A DNA stretch of 64,000 bases from Pagrus major. Its lineage: Eukaryota > Chordata > Actinopteri > Spariformes > Sparidae. The stretch spans positions 32,935,315 to 32,999,314 of the forward strand of contig NC_133232.1 in NCBI RefSeq assembly GCF_040436345.1, read 5' to 3'. Of the stretch, positions 52,901 through 63,600 are shown one piece after another (positions within the stretch are counted from its first letter, which is position 1; every line of letters starts with the position of its first letter). The notes beneath the pieces are model-generated. The model ran no database searches, had not been told where the DNA came from, and was given only the letters and a program-made list of their open reading frames with translations. The translations under genes and the position numbers were made by a program.

Positions 52901-53683
52901 GACTTTAGTCCTTGCGACACCATCAGGTAAATAATCTCCTTTAGGGCTGCTGTTTAATGAACGACAGGAGCCTGAGATAACTGCAGCGAGGTTCCCCCTG
53001 TTAACGTGAAGGTCACATTATCTTTCAGGGTTGAACGATGCAAAATTCATTTTCTGAAGACGGAAAATTGAGTAATGGGCTCAAGATGAGGACGGACAGG
53101 CCATTAATCTCATCTATCACAGGTGGACAGTCACTCTGCAGAGCATCTTGAATGAAGAAACACTTGAGGTGGTGAAAGTGTGATCTGGATCAGATTTATG
53201 GCCAAAATGGTGCATAAATAGATATTTCATAACAACAACAACAACAAAGAAAAGATGAATACACAATGACATTTACAGATTGTATCGAGACAGACTGAGT
53301 GTCTCGGCTGCAGACCCTCCACTCTCTGATACCATCGTTCGCGGAGGAGGTGATAAAAACACCGCCGACAGACATCTAGTCCAACCGGAACCGGCTCGGA
53401 ACCGGTCCGATCACAGTCACAAAGTTCATTATCGGCTGGAAGTTGTTGCGGTTTCATAACAAAGAAGCAGATCGCGGATCAAAGGCAACTTTGTGTCAGC
53501 AGCATCCAGAGCAGCAGCAGCAGGAGGAAGAGGAGCAGGAGGAGGGGGAGGAGGAGGATGGGGCTGTTTTTCAGCCCGACAGCCTTTAAAACAAACATGT
53601 TGAAACAGAGCAGAAACACGACTCACCTGCTCGTATCGGGGTCTCCCGAGCTGGAAAGCAGGACACGCCGCAGATTCCGCCAT
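43998..53683 (-). CDS. sfxn5: Sideroflexin-5 (mitochondrial inner-membrane transporter)
   Basis: Complete coding region in 14 exons (minus strand, 5' to 3'): 53683-53627, 49195-49127, 48922-48845, 48712-48686, 48573-48519, 48421-48396, 48230-48177, 47881-47825, 47691-47626, 46739-46649, 46320-46205, 45977-45892, 44472-44355, 44075-43998. All junctions are GT-AG with matching phase, giving 325 aa (human about 340; this copy has a shorter N-terminus). The sideroflexin HPDTGEK motif is at 81-87, the [14 protein letters not shown] motif at 125-138, and hydrophobic spans lie at about 100-122, 148-170, 237-260 and 271-297. The C-terminus is VVTYNKGL. The start ATG has G at -3 and +4. Sideroflexins carry small solutes across the inner mitochondrial membrane: serine is shown for SFXN1, and citrate has been proposed for SFXN5. 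Intron 1 is 4.4 kb and rich in repeats. Confidence 0.95.
45775..45835. mobile_element. Short MITE scrap (GCTGCAACTAA family)
   Basis: ATTGATTAGTTAATTGAGAA, then AATAATCGGTATC, the AT-rich end of the family. It is too short and worn for a firm call. It lies in SFXN5 intron 12. Confidence 0.35.
46574..46622. repeat. Inverted repeat (22-bp arms) next to an SFXN5 splice donor
   Basis: The left arm starts CCAGCAGAG and ends CACATAATTA; the right arm is its reverse complement with 2 mismatches in 22. The arms are separated by GGGGG. On the minus strand the hairpin begins 27 nt downstream of the last base of SFXN5 exon 10. Confidence 0.85.
46969..47407. mobile_element. MITE with AGGTCCCATAT termini and TTAA-like target site
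   Basis: The left terminus AGGTCCCATAT and right terminus ATATGGGACCT are perfect inverted repeats. Flanks TTAA (46965-46968) and TTGA (47408-47411) suggest a TTAA target duplication with one mutation, as in piggyBac-like elements. About 440 bp, no coding capacity. It lies in SFXN5 intron 9 and shares a 32-bp identical core with the element at 60504-61070. Confidence 0.75.
49420..50145. repeat. Degenerate ~120-bp tandem repeat in SFXN5 intron 1
   Basis: The phrase GCTAAACTGCAT or a close variant recurs at 49433, 49572, 49696, 49812, 49938, 50006 and 50122, a spacing of mostly 116-139 bp. Other shared words are GAAGGAGTATGAACA and TATGAAGAAGCTACT. Two segments about 310 bp apart (from 49696 and from 50006) are much more alike than their neighbours, suggesting a later duplication of several units. 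Frames are short and non-coding. Confidence 0.8.
50264..50600. mobile_element. Interspersed element with ACATTTTGGGAAATA end
   Basis: Left end TTTAACATTTTGGGAAATAT, interior GGTTAGCTTAGCACAAAGAC and TGTTTACCACTGTTTCCAAT, and right part ACAGACATGAGAGTCAATCT plus TCTCATCTCACTCCCTGATT. The two ends are roughly inverted, as in the percomorph element I remember. The right terminus is worn. It lies in SFXN5 intron 1. Confidence 0.65.
51880..52810. repeat. Degenerate TTTGTGG / GTCTCTTTG minisatellite with element end
   Basis: Words such as CTTTGTGGCTGTTTTG and GAGTCTCTTTGTGG recur every 25-35 bp with much drift. Past 52730 the array gives way to a GC-rich end with CTCCGGCCGAGGGCCCTTGG and ACCCCTTGAACCCCTGGGCC. 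I recognise this combination from a dispersed teleost repeat. Frames of 107-123 codons on both strands are products of the repeat. It lies in SFXN5 intron 1. Confidence 0.7.
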
Positions 53684-53790
53684 GACACCCAACTCTTTAT
53701 TTATTAATGAAGTGAATCATGAGCGGATCTCCAAGTGGAGCGAACTACACTCACTGTGTGAAACTAGTGGAGCAGCGAGAGCGAGCCGCG

Positions 53791-53863
53791 GTGCATGACG
53801 GGATGTGTAGTCCTCCCGTTTGCGTTAACACTGGCAAAGTTGAAGCGCGTGACTACACATCCC
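53791..53863. promoter_or_regulatory. Two ZNF143/THAP11-like motifs in the SFXN5 promoter
   Basis: On the minus strand, the strand of SFXN5, positions 53811-53793 read ACTACACATCCCGTCATGC, close to the SBS consensus ACTACA(A/T)TTCCCA..ATGC from memory. A second partial copy, GACTACACATCCC, lies on the plus strand at 53851-53863, forming a divergent pair 108-180 bp upstream of the SFXN5 start codon. Binding is inferred. Confidence 0.55.
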
Positions 53864-53945
53864 AAATAATCGATAAGGTGGAGAGAAGAAAAAAAAAAAA
53901 AGGTATTGCATAACTGTTCCGATTGATCCTGGGGGAGAGATAACA

Positions 53946-54893
53946 GATGATCCACTGAGCCTGGAGGTGAGAGGAGAGGAGAGGAGAGGAGGTGAGGAGG
54001 TGAGGGGAGAGGAGAGGAGAGGGGAGGAGGTGAGAGGAGAGGAGGTGAGAGGAGAGGAGAGGGGAGGAGAGGAGAGAGGAGAGGAGAGGAGAGGAGAGGA
54101 GAGGGGAGGAGAGGAGAGGAGAGGAGAGGAGAGGAGAGGAGAGGAGAGGAGAGGAGAGGAGAGGAGAGGAGGTGAGGTGAGAGGAGAGGAGGTGAGGGGA
54201 GAGGAGAGGAGAGGAGGTGAGGTGAGATGAGAGGAGAGGAGGTGAGGGGAGAGGAGGTGAGAGGAGAGGAGAGGAGGAGGTGAGAGGAGGTGAGAGGAGA
54301 GGAGGTGAGGTGAGAGGAGAGGAGAGGAGAGGAGAGAGGAGAAGAGGAGAGGAGAGGAGAGGAGAGAGGAGAAGAGGAGGTGAGAAGAGAGGAGAGGAGA
54401 GGAGGAGGTGAGAGGAGAGGAGGAGAGGAGAGGAGAGGAGGAGAGGAGATGAGGAGAGGTGGAGGAAAGGAGAGGAGGTGAGAGGAGAGGGGAGGAAAGG
54501 TGAGAGGATAGGAGAAGAGAGGAGAGGAGGTGAGGTGAGGTGAGGTGGAGGAGAGGAGAGGAGGTGAGAGGAGAGGAGAGGAGAGGAGAGGAGGAGGTGA
54601 GAGGAGAGGAGAGGAGGTGAGGCGAGAGGAGAAGAGAGGAGAGGAGAGGAGAGGAGAGGAGAGGAGAGGAGAGGAGAGGAGAGGAGAGGAGAGGAGAGGA
54701 GGAGGTGAGAGGAGAGGAGAGGAGAGGAGGTGAGGCGAGGTGAGAGGAGAGGAGGTGAGGGGAGAGGAGAAGAGGTGAGAGGAGAGGAGAGGAGAGGAGA
54801 GGAGAGGAGAGGAGAGGAGAGGAGAGGCGGTGAGAGGAGGTGAGAGGAGAGGAGGTGAGAGGAGGTGAGAGGAGGTGAGAGGAGGTGTGGCCT
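53946..54893. repeat. GGAGA-type homopurine tract, 0.95 kb
   Basis: GAGAG and GAGGA pentamers on the plus strand, interrupted mainly by GGTGA variants. The minus strand is accordingly a CTCTC/CCTCT homopyrimidine tract, giving Leu/Ser/Pro frames of 351 and 389 codons. These are not genes. The tract begins 262 bp upstream of the SFXN5 start codon. Confidence 0.97.
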
Positions 54894-55248
54894 GCAGGGA
54901 GAGAACATGTCTGATGTTCAGCTTCAGGTTCACTGGATCATGAAGACAAACAGAAAGAAGTCACCACAGGGCCTCTGATTGTTCCTCTTGTCGTGCAGAC
55001 TGATCAGTCTGTTCAGTGCTTCACATTGTTATAAACCTTCATCATGAGGCACATTTTAATAAAGTATCACTCAGAGGTGCATTCAGCACGAGGAAATGTG
55101 TTGAGTCATTAATGCTCGTGTGACTAAACAGAAATATTTGAGGGATGTAGATCAACAACCAGTACTGCACATCCTGTGAGTACAATGAGGGTACAGATAC
55201 ACTTTTTACTGCATGTTGTTGTCGAGTCTTTTTTGCTGCAGTATATTT

Positions 55249-55599
55249 TAAGGGTGGACCGATTATCAGGGACAGATATTCAGCATTTTCCGATCGTCAT
55301 TATCTGTGATTTTTCTGTCAGATTGCAGATTAAATAAACCAATTTCATCTCACACGACGGCCGTCCCACAGCACTGTCTGACTGATAACACGTCACGATG
55401 AACAGCCCGTAAACAACGCGAATAATCTGAATCTGCACAGTAACTACATGTAGTGGAGAGGAAGAATAAAGAAAATTGTACTTGTAATTGAGTTTCATTT
55501 TTACTGCAAATGAATATCATTCCTAAAATATCAGTTTGCAGTCTAACAATTTCTAACAATCGGTATCGGCCCTGAAGAAGCCACATCAGTCGACCTCTA
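55249..55599. mobile_element. hAT-type MITE with 8-bp target-site duplication
   Basis: The left terminus TAAGGGTGGACCGAT pairs with the reverse complement of the right terminus (TAGAGGTCGACTGAT) at 11 of 15 positions. Flanking octamers GTATATTT (55241-55248) and GCATATTT (55600-55607) match at 7 of 8. Interior words such as CGATTATC, AATCGGTATCGGCCCTGAAG fit a known teleost miniature element. About 350 bp, non-coding. Confidence 0.75.
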
Positions 55600-56456
55600 G
55601 CATATTTACATTTGACCCATAATACCTCAGCAGGGTCGGTCACAATACAACGCTAATACAATGTTTGTAAAACATTCAGAGTAATTGAAAAATAAATCAA
55701 TAATTTATATATCTCATAATAGTTCATGTGAAAGACAAGGAACAAATCAAGCTTTACACCCCTTCAGTGTCGTTACACGTTTAGCTTATCGGCTTATAAA
55801 GTGAAGATTTTGGCTTTGATGAGAACATTTCAGAACATTTTATGTAACGATTGCTTGTTTTGTGTTTGCTTGTTTTAAAATAAGTCCCCACCTGCTCCAG
55901 ATGTTCAGGAGAAAGCTGCAACTGTAAATGTTTTCTGGGCTACGAAACGTCTCCCAGCTTCCCATCAGCACTGGGGTTTTGTAAATAGTGACTGAATTTT
56001 TTTATTTCTGGGTGAATTTATACGTTAAGTAAGATTGTGAATAGTGTAGTATTTCTACAGAAGTATTACTATTTTCTTTTTTTTTTAATCTAAGATAGGA
56101 TCTGAAAACTTTTCTTTTCCTACATCTTACCAGGAATGGGATAGAAAAAATGTCAATTTCCTGCTCAGTCTGAACAGGAAATGGTCTTTGAACAAAAAAA
56201 CAGGCCTGTGCTGTTATATTTTGACTTGAAGGCAGAAATTATTGATGTAAATCAGCATTTCACAATCTGAAATCAAGTGTCCAGCAGTCCAGAGGCAACT
56301 TGTCAACATTTGTTATTAATGCAATAGACTCAATTTACAATGTACGACAATATTACCTCCAATAAATCAGATATTCTGTGGAGTCGACGCTGAACCAGCA
56401 GGTTGTAGTAGGTGGTGCCCTCTAGTGGAGAGAAGTAGGCACTGCTGCAGCACACT

Positions 56457-56479
56457 GCACACACACACACACACACACA
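56457..56479. repeat. (CA)n microsatellite
   Basis: About 11 CA dinucleotides. Confidence 0.9.
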
Positions 56480-57265
56480 GTGTACACTGTCAGGGGTTAG
56501 TCTCCAATCAACAACACACAGCACCTTAGAAACGTTGCTCATGTGCACTTTATTTATTACAGTACAGTACTGCGGTCATTGTAAAGCATTGCAAGTAGCT
56601 ACAGTGGTACTAGAGTGATATTAGAGAATATATTATCATGACAAAAGTATTTATAGAAATAACTTATAATACTCTTACTGCATACTTACTGAAATACTCT
56701 TTACTGCATTGATACTTTCATTGTTACTACATTAAAATGTTGCTGTTTCAACAAAAACAAATTGGAAAAATGGAACGAAAGCTAAAAATATATTCAAACA
56801 TTCTTGCTGTTGTAGCGCGTAACAAGAAAAATCAGAATTATGAACACAGTATTTTTGTAAAAATGAAAAACAAAGATACAAAACTGCAAAACATTAAGTC
56901 TTCATCCTCTTCAGGATTTTCAAACATGAACATTGTTTTTTTTGCTCATCAGACAATGTTAACGCAGGAACATTTCCTTTTATATTCACATTGCAGCGCA
57001 GCATTTCATGATGTGTTGACGTTTTTTTTGTTGTTTTTTTAGCATTTCTTAAATTCTTCAAATCTGAAAATATGTGTTGAGCTCAAGTTCACCGTTTTAT
57101 AAAATAGTTCGAGATGGAAATCTTGCGTCAAAAATGTGTTTTTGTACTTTGACGGCCTTTAAGGTAACTTGAGCTAACATCATATTTTGCCAGAGGAATC
57201 ACTTTAACCCCTGAAGAGCACATTAATGCATCTTCCACCAAGTGTTGTTTTTTTCCAGCCTGTGT

Positions 57266-57271
57266 TTTATT
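57266..57271 (-). terminator. Candidate polyadenylation signal of RAB11FIP5
   Basis: AATAAA on the minus strand, 366 bases past the RAB11FIP5 stop codon. Other TTTATT words further left (near 56550) are alternatives. Confidence 0.35.
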
Positions 57272-57637
57272 TTATACACGTGTGAAAGCAGCGAGTTTAA
57301 AGTTTAAATTGACAACAGCTGACTACCTAAAATGATCCTAGTAAGCATGGGTAAAATAATCTTTTGCATCCGACGCTTGTTCACACTGTTCTGTTTTCTG
57401 CTACGTGCCAAATTGGGATAGTAACCAGCATGCATGTTGGGTAATATCGTGTCTACATCAACAAGGCAGTATTAGCAGTGAGAAGACCTGGATGATTGTG
57501 AGATCAGATTGTGTGGAGTATTTCTTGGACTGCCTCTAGAACAATGATTCCCATTCTTAAATAACAACTCCTGAGGAAACAGCGCTCTAGAGGATCACAC
57601 ATCATTGTAATACACCAAACACACACCGACACCGTCG

Positions 57638-60600
57638 TCACTTGTGTCTAGTGCGCACTTGAAGCAGCGTGGGCGTCTGCTCCATGATCCGCAGTAAAAG
57701 ATTATCGATGTAGTCCTCCAGGTCTCGGACCTGTAACTTGACCTTTTTCAGCTCGGCCTCGCATTTGTACAGCTGCGCCTCCTGCTGCTCGGAGGCCGCC
57801 TGCTGCTTCTGCATGTCCATCTCCTGCTGCAGCAGCAGGGAGATCAGCTCCATGTTGGTCAGGTGCTGGTACTGAGCCGAGCGGTCCACTGGCGGCTCCT
57901 GCGAGAGAGGGAACAGGGAGTTTACAAATTCTCGGATTTAAACTTTTTAAATGTGACTCTGGTTTCTTTTCTCCTCTCTGACAGTAAACTGAATATCTGT
58001 GTCCCCGTTTGCTGACATTTTCTACAGCGGTATCAACCTTCTCATCTGATTCTCCGCCAGAAAGCAAAAAAGCATATTTCCAAAAAATGTCAAAACATTC
58101 CTTATAAAGAGAAATATTATCTGGCTGACTGTGGTGTGTCCTGGTGCGTCGTGGAGTGCAGATGGTAAAAAAAAAAACGAAGTGAGTCACTGGAAACAAT
58201 GAAGTAATCACAACAGCTCTGCTCCCGCAGTGAATTTATGAACACGAGTGCTCTGCTGGTGTTAATAAATGCTCATGGAGGCATTAAATGGTCTGTGGAC
58301 CTGACGGCCTTCGTTAATTTAGTATGACATGTTAATAACTTAATTCTTCCGCTGTGTGAACACAGTGTAACTCACAGCATTATGGCTACTTTTTGAACAT
58401 CGAGTGTGATTTTTTTTTTCATCTATTAGCCAGTTGTTGATAGGTGATATGATGAATGATAACTGCAGTCTGCACAGTCCTCCTTTAATCATTCCTCCAC
58501 ACCATGAAATTGCAGACATATCACTTTGTTTCTTGACGAAGCAGTCCAAGGTTTTGCAGAGGAAGAAGACTAGAAGCATAATTTTAGGACCTGGAAACTC
58601 TTATCTGGGTCAAAGAATTATGTCACACTGTAGAGGAGTCATGGGATCAGCATTTCTCTCCCCAGTGTTGAAAGTAACCTCAGTCTAACAGAGCTGGTGG
58701 GTCGCAGCTGCACACTTCCAGGCAGTGTTGGAGGAAGTACTGAAGTATAATAAAGTATAATGAAGAAAATTAACTTCAAGTATTAGAAGCAGAAAAAACT
58801 GCCCTGTGACTGTTACACTGTTATGTATTATTAGATTACTGTTACTCATGCATCAATGAAAAGGAAGCATTTTACTGTTAATTCTTTTTTTTTGATTTCA
58901 TTATAAATTAATTAGCTGATCATTTTCTCCATTAACTGAATGATTATGCCGCCACACGTCATTACACCACGCTTGTTCTGTCCACCTGGTTCAAATTAAA
59001 TTAAAATGATTAAAAAGAGGAAAAACATTAAATGCTTTTCCATGAAAAATGACTTAAACGTCTATAAAATATGTTCTAATTAGTTTTCTGTTAATTGATT
59101 AATCAGTTAGTCCTTCCAGCTGTATTTGTATAGACTATAGGGCAGTTTAATTTCTAAAAAACATCAAATCTTATAAGATCATTTTATGTTTTATATGCAA
59201 AATAAATGTAGGGAATTAAAAAGTATTTATAGAAGTGTAATAAAGAGAAAATAAGTACAAATACCTCAAATTTGCACGTAAGTACAGTACTGTACAGTAC
59301 AGTAATAGTAATAATCCTCACTCACATGTTGTGTAGTTTATAGTCCTAAAACCCCAAAATCAGTATCAGCACTTCATAATCGATGGGTTTCTTGAATAGG
59401 TTTTTGGCTAAATGCCTGAAATGAGGTCTCTGGTTACCGCAGCCTTCAGATATTTACACGTTTTGTTCTACGACATAAAATACATCACTAAATGCCCCAT
59501 AATTAAACTATAAAGCGCTTACGTGTCTTAAAAACGGCGGTTGCTAACAAGTTTATAAAGGGTTCATGAAGGTGTAGCGTTGTCTCTTCGGCTCACAGTA
59601 CCTGACTCCTCTCAGGCTCTGCTGGGACCTGCTGGGCGGTGCGTCCAGGGTGGATCGAATACTTTAACTTCTCCAGAACCGAACGGCCCTCCTTCTTCTC
59701 TGATTGGCTTGAGGTTAATGGCTTCACTGGATGAGGTCTGCGAAATAAAGAGGTCAGCACGAGTATTTCAACACAGGTTACGCTGTATATTCACTGCATG
59801 TGCATCACTGTCTCTGAGTGACTAATCTTGTATGGTCAAACAAAGGCAAGTTATTTTATTCCAGCTCACGTAACTGTACCTCAGATATACTTGATGAGAA
59901 AGCTCGACATGTCAGAGAGTCTGGCCGCTCGCTCTGTGCAGGTAGCGAGCAACATAGAGGAAACATCTGAGCACCATCTACTGTATAGAGTATTTAAAAC
60001 TGCAGCCATGTGAGTCATCTTGAGGGGAGCACAGGGGTGAATACACCACGACAACAAGGGAGGCAAGCCAATGTTTACACACAGAAATAGCACAAGAGCC
60101 ACGATTCAAAAGAAGAAGAAGACTTTGTGATCACAGCGGAAAGAAAAGCTGGTTTCTGAGATTACACTCCTCTTTCTTTATTTTCATGATGAGTATTAAC
60201 GTCTTACAGGGGGTAATTAACTGAGCTGAGTAACAGGGACGTTATGGTACTTTATTGATTTGTCTCTGAGCCGACAGCACATTTTTATTCTAAATCTGAA
60301 GTTTTCTCTCTCGTCTCTGCTCTAAACATGAATTAGTTTTCCCTTGAAAAGCTGGAACACAATAAATATCTGTAATTCCTTTAATCATTTAATCCCTCTG
60401 CACCCCAGGGTGCTCCTGACTGTCCTCGACTTATTCCTCAGTATACATGATATGTACAGATAACACCCTTTTATTCAAGTACAGTAATACAATATACCCC
60501 TAAAGGAGAAATGACAGTTAGCTTCCACTCAGAGCTTCACTTAAAATACTAATTTTCCTAAAACTGTGACTTCAGGTATTTTAAGTACACATAACTTTAC

Positions 60601-63600
60601 CATCTAATTTTATTACGTAAGTTCAACGTATGCTTTTTCACTTTTTTTATATAGAGTCTTAGTTAAAAAGGTCAAAGTCCGCACCGACAGAAGCTCCTCT
60701 CTCCCACAGAAAACACTGCTCCTGAAACGCCTCGTCAGTAGCCCCGCCTTTAATTCTGTAACTTTGTGACATCACACTACGTCACCATGTTACACATTCA
60801 GAGAGTTTCTATGCCTAGCGGCTAGTTTGTGCACGTAACAATTGATTTAGCACAGCTGCTCTGTTGTTGTTGGCGGTGTTGGGTCAGGCGTGTGTGAGCG
60901 GACCAATCAGAGGAGACTGGGTATTCAGGAGGCGGGCCTTAAAGAGACAGGAGCTAAAACAGAGCGTTGCAGACGGAGAGGGAACACTGTGCACTGGACA
61001 ATATGAGAAAACTAATGTATTTTTTTAGCATTGAAGCATGTAAATCATGAACCTGAATAAAATGTCTCCTTTAAATTAAATTCATGCAGACTTATACACA
61101 AATGTCTTTCATTTATTTAATTATTACATACAATGTTAAGGGGAACTTCTGCATGAATATAATGTGTCGTGAAGTGTTTCTCATTCAAGTTTTATACAAA
61201 AAAGTGATGCATTTCAAACTCTTCTGTCTCTCGTGTAATAAATCACACATCTAGTTGTTTAATTCAGGGTCTTGAATATTCGTTTCATGTTAAACTGAGC
61301 CAATAGTTACATGTTACAAAACAATCCATTGTCAGCTGACAAGTTCGCATGATTGCACAAGGAAACATGGATAGCAACATCAATGTTGTGTAAAATATTT
61401 GAAGAATTTATCTTTGCCTATAATATATTGGATTTATGCTAATGTTTATTTACAGACACATTAAATAAATAAAAAACTATAATTTAAACATGTAATCAAA
61501 CAATAATTTGGCGGCCCCACTGCGACTCTTTATGTTGAACTTATTTAATGAAATTAGATGGAACGTTTACATCTACTGAAGCAGTTTTAGATGTCAGACT
61601 ATCTGGAAGCAATCTATCAGGTGGCCAAAGTAGCAGCATGAGAAGCTGATTTTAGGCAGGAAAAAACAACAAAATTACAACAGCCAACAAGAGGCTGGAT
61701 AATGAGATGAATAACATAAAAATGTGACGCAAAGCCAAGAACAATGCAGCGGGTGTCATCCAAGCACTTTGGATGATGAAAAAAGACAGAACTTAAAAAA
61801 AGGCATTCAACATCAAACAAGCCAGGCCAACGAACAGTAATCAAAGCAACCAGAGCAACAAAATTAAAACATAACTTTTTTTTGTATATATATGTGGAAA
61901 TCTGGTCTGTTATTCAGGTCTACTACAGCCTGTATATGTGGTATCCTAGTGGGAGGATTCTCACCTGCTCTCCTGACGGGGCAGGTTGCTAGCTGGCTGT
62001 GTCTCCTCAGGCAAAAGTGAGTGCCGTGCATCGACCAGGGGCTGGTCAGTGGTGGAGGTGGTAGAGTAGGAGAAGGAGGAGGTGTAGGGGGCCACGGCCA
62101 GAGTACTGCCGGCTCCGACACTGGGCCCCATGCTTGAGGGATGTAAGGAGGGGCAACAGAAAGGGGAAGGGTGGAGTGTAGATTGTGCATCAGCTGACAG
62201 GGAGAGTGCACAAGGGATGGAGGGAGAACAGGGTTCAGGCTCTTGCAAAGATTGCCCAATCTTTGACTCTGAGAGAGTTCTCGAGTTGGGTGCTACTTTG
62301 GCGTGGAGGTCTTCGAAACTGATGCATTTTTCTGTAAGACGAGACTTCCGCAGTGAATTAGACTCATTGTGATTCGTTTCTTCTTTGTTGGTGCTATCTC
62401 CTTGCAAATCTGCCTGTTTATTAAAAGTCAGTAAGTTAGAAAGAGCTGATTTAGTGGGCTGATATGACAGTGGTCCTTCTCTGACTGCTGAAATATTTTG
62501 AACGAGGGACAACAACTGTTCAAACTCTGCAAAGTCTCCACTTCTGCTCTGGTGGTTTGGGCTGCCACTGCTGTTCTGTCGGGACACTCCTTTGGGTCTA
62601 AAACGAGCACTAACCACACCCGGAAATGACTCCTTCTGGTCAAGCTTGCCTATTTTACCCTCTGGATTGCCATTATCATCAAAGTGCTTTTGCGTCTTTT
62701 TGAAATCATCCAAACTTCTTGTTAAATCTGCTCTGGATTCAAGATCAAGTGGAACAGATGTTCCATTTTGTGGCGACGAAGCAGCCACCTCACTTCTGTT
62801 CACCCTGGACGTACCGTGTGGCGTCACGTTATTCAGTTCACATCGACAATCTTGGCAATTGTCGTGGCACACCGGAGAGACTTTGCACAGTTTATTCGAT
62901 GTTACCTCAAAGGAAGAGTTCATCTCAGGTATGTAGGTGTCCTTCAAAGTGAACATATCCTGAGGTGAGGTCACCGTCTCCGAATGGTAAGCGGCTATCA
63001 CTGAAGCTTCTGACGTTTGTGGGAAAGTGCCACCAAAGCTGTTGATGCCTTTGAGAGTATCAGCTACCTCAGACTGGGAAGAGCCATCCGAATCGATAAA
63101 ACCAAAATCTGAATTATTCACATTCATGTTCAGATCTCCTAAAGTTAAGGAGAAAGACACATTATTGTCGATGCATGAGGTTTCAGGCGGATCAAACTCT
63201 GTCTCCTCTTCTGGAGTGGTTGTAATTTCTGGCACCATTGCATCTGGCTTTGAGGAAGTAGTAGTAGTAGAATTAGTAGATGAGAAGTTCATGAGGTCTG
63301 CAACAGATATCTCACTATTGAGAACCATTTTTGGTTCTGAGTTCATAGATGTGATCTTGTTGCCAGATACTCCTTCGTCGTTCAGCATATCTTGTACTGT
63401 TGCATCCGGCTTCGAGGAATTAGTAACAGAAGTCGTAGATGGTAAGTTCAAAAGGTCTGCGACAGATATCTCCCTATCAAGAACCATTTTAGGTCCTGAG
63501 TTCACAGATGGGATCTTACTTCCAGAATTTTCTTCAGCATTCGCGGACAAACGATGACTGTTCACTCTGGGTTGTCCATAGTTTCCTCTACATGCACGTC

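Larger units (their letters stand above)
54894..57637. other. Intergenic region SFXN5 to RAB11FIP5
   Basis: Lies between the SFXN5 upstream tract and the RAB11FIP5 stop. It holds a hAT-type element, a CA microsatellite and the likely RAB11FIP5 3' UTR on the right. Short frames (101 codons at 56737-57042, 97 at 55350-55643) have no recognisable domain; the second lies mostly inside the transposon. Confidence 0.5.

Noticed and set aside
53684..53692. Start of SFXN5 three codons upstream (TTG GGT GTC before ATG)
   Set aside because: The upstream codon is TTG, not ATG; the ATG at 53683 has a good context and gives the expected N-terminus.
53764..54933. 389- and 351-codon Leu/Ser/Pro frames
   Set aside because: They are pure translations of the CCTCT strand of the GGAGA tract.
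62130..63557. Plus-strand frames of 80-176 codons
   Set aside because: They are shadows of the large RAB11FIP5 exon on the other strand, which has clear family signals and correct splice joins.
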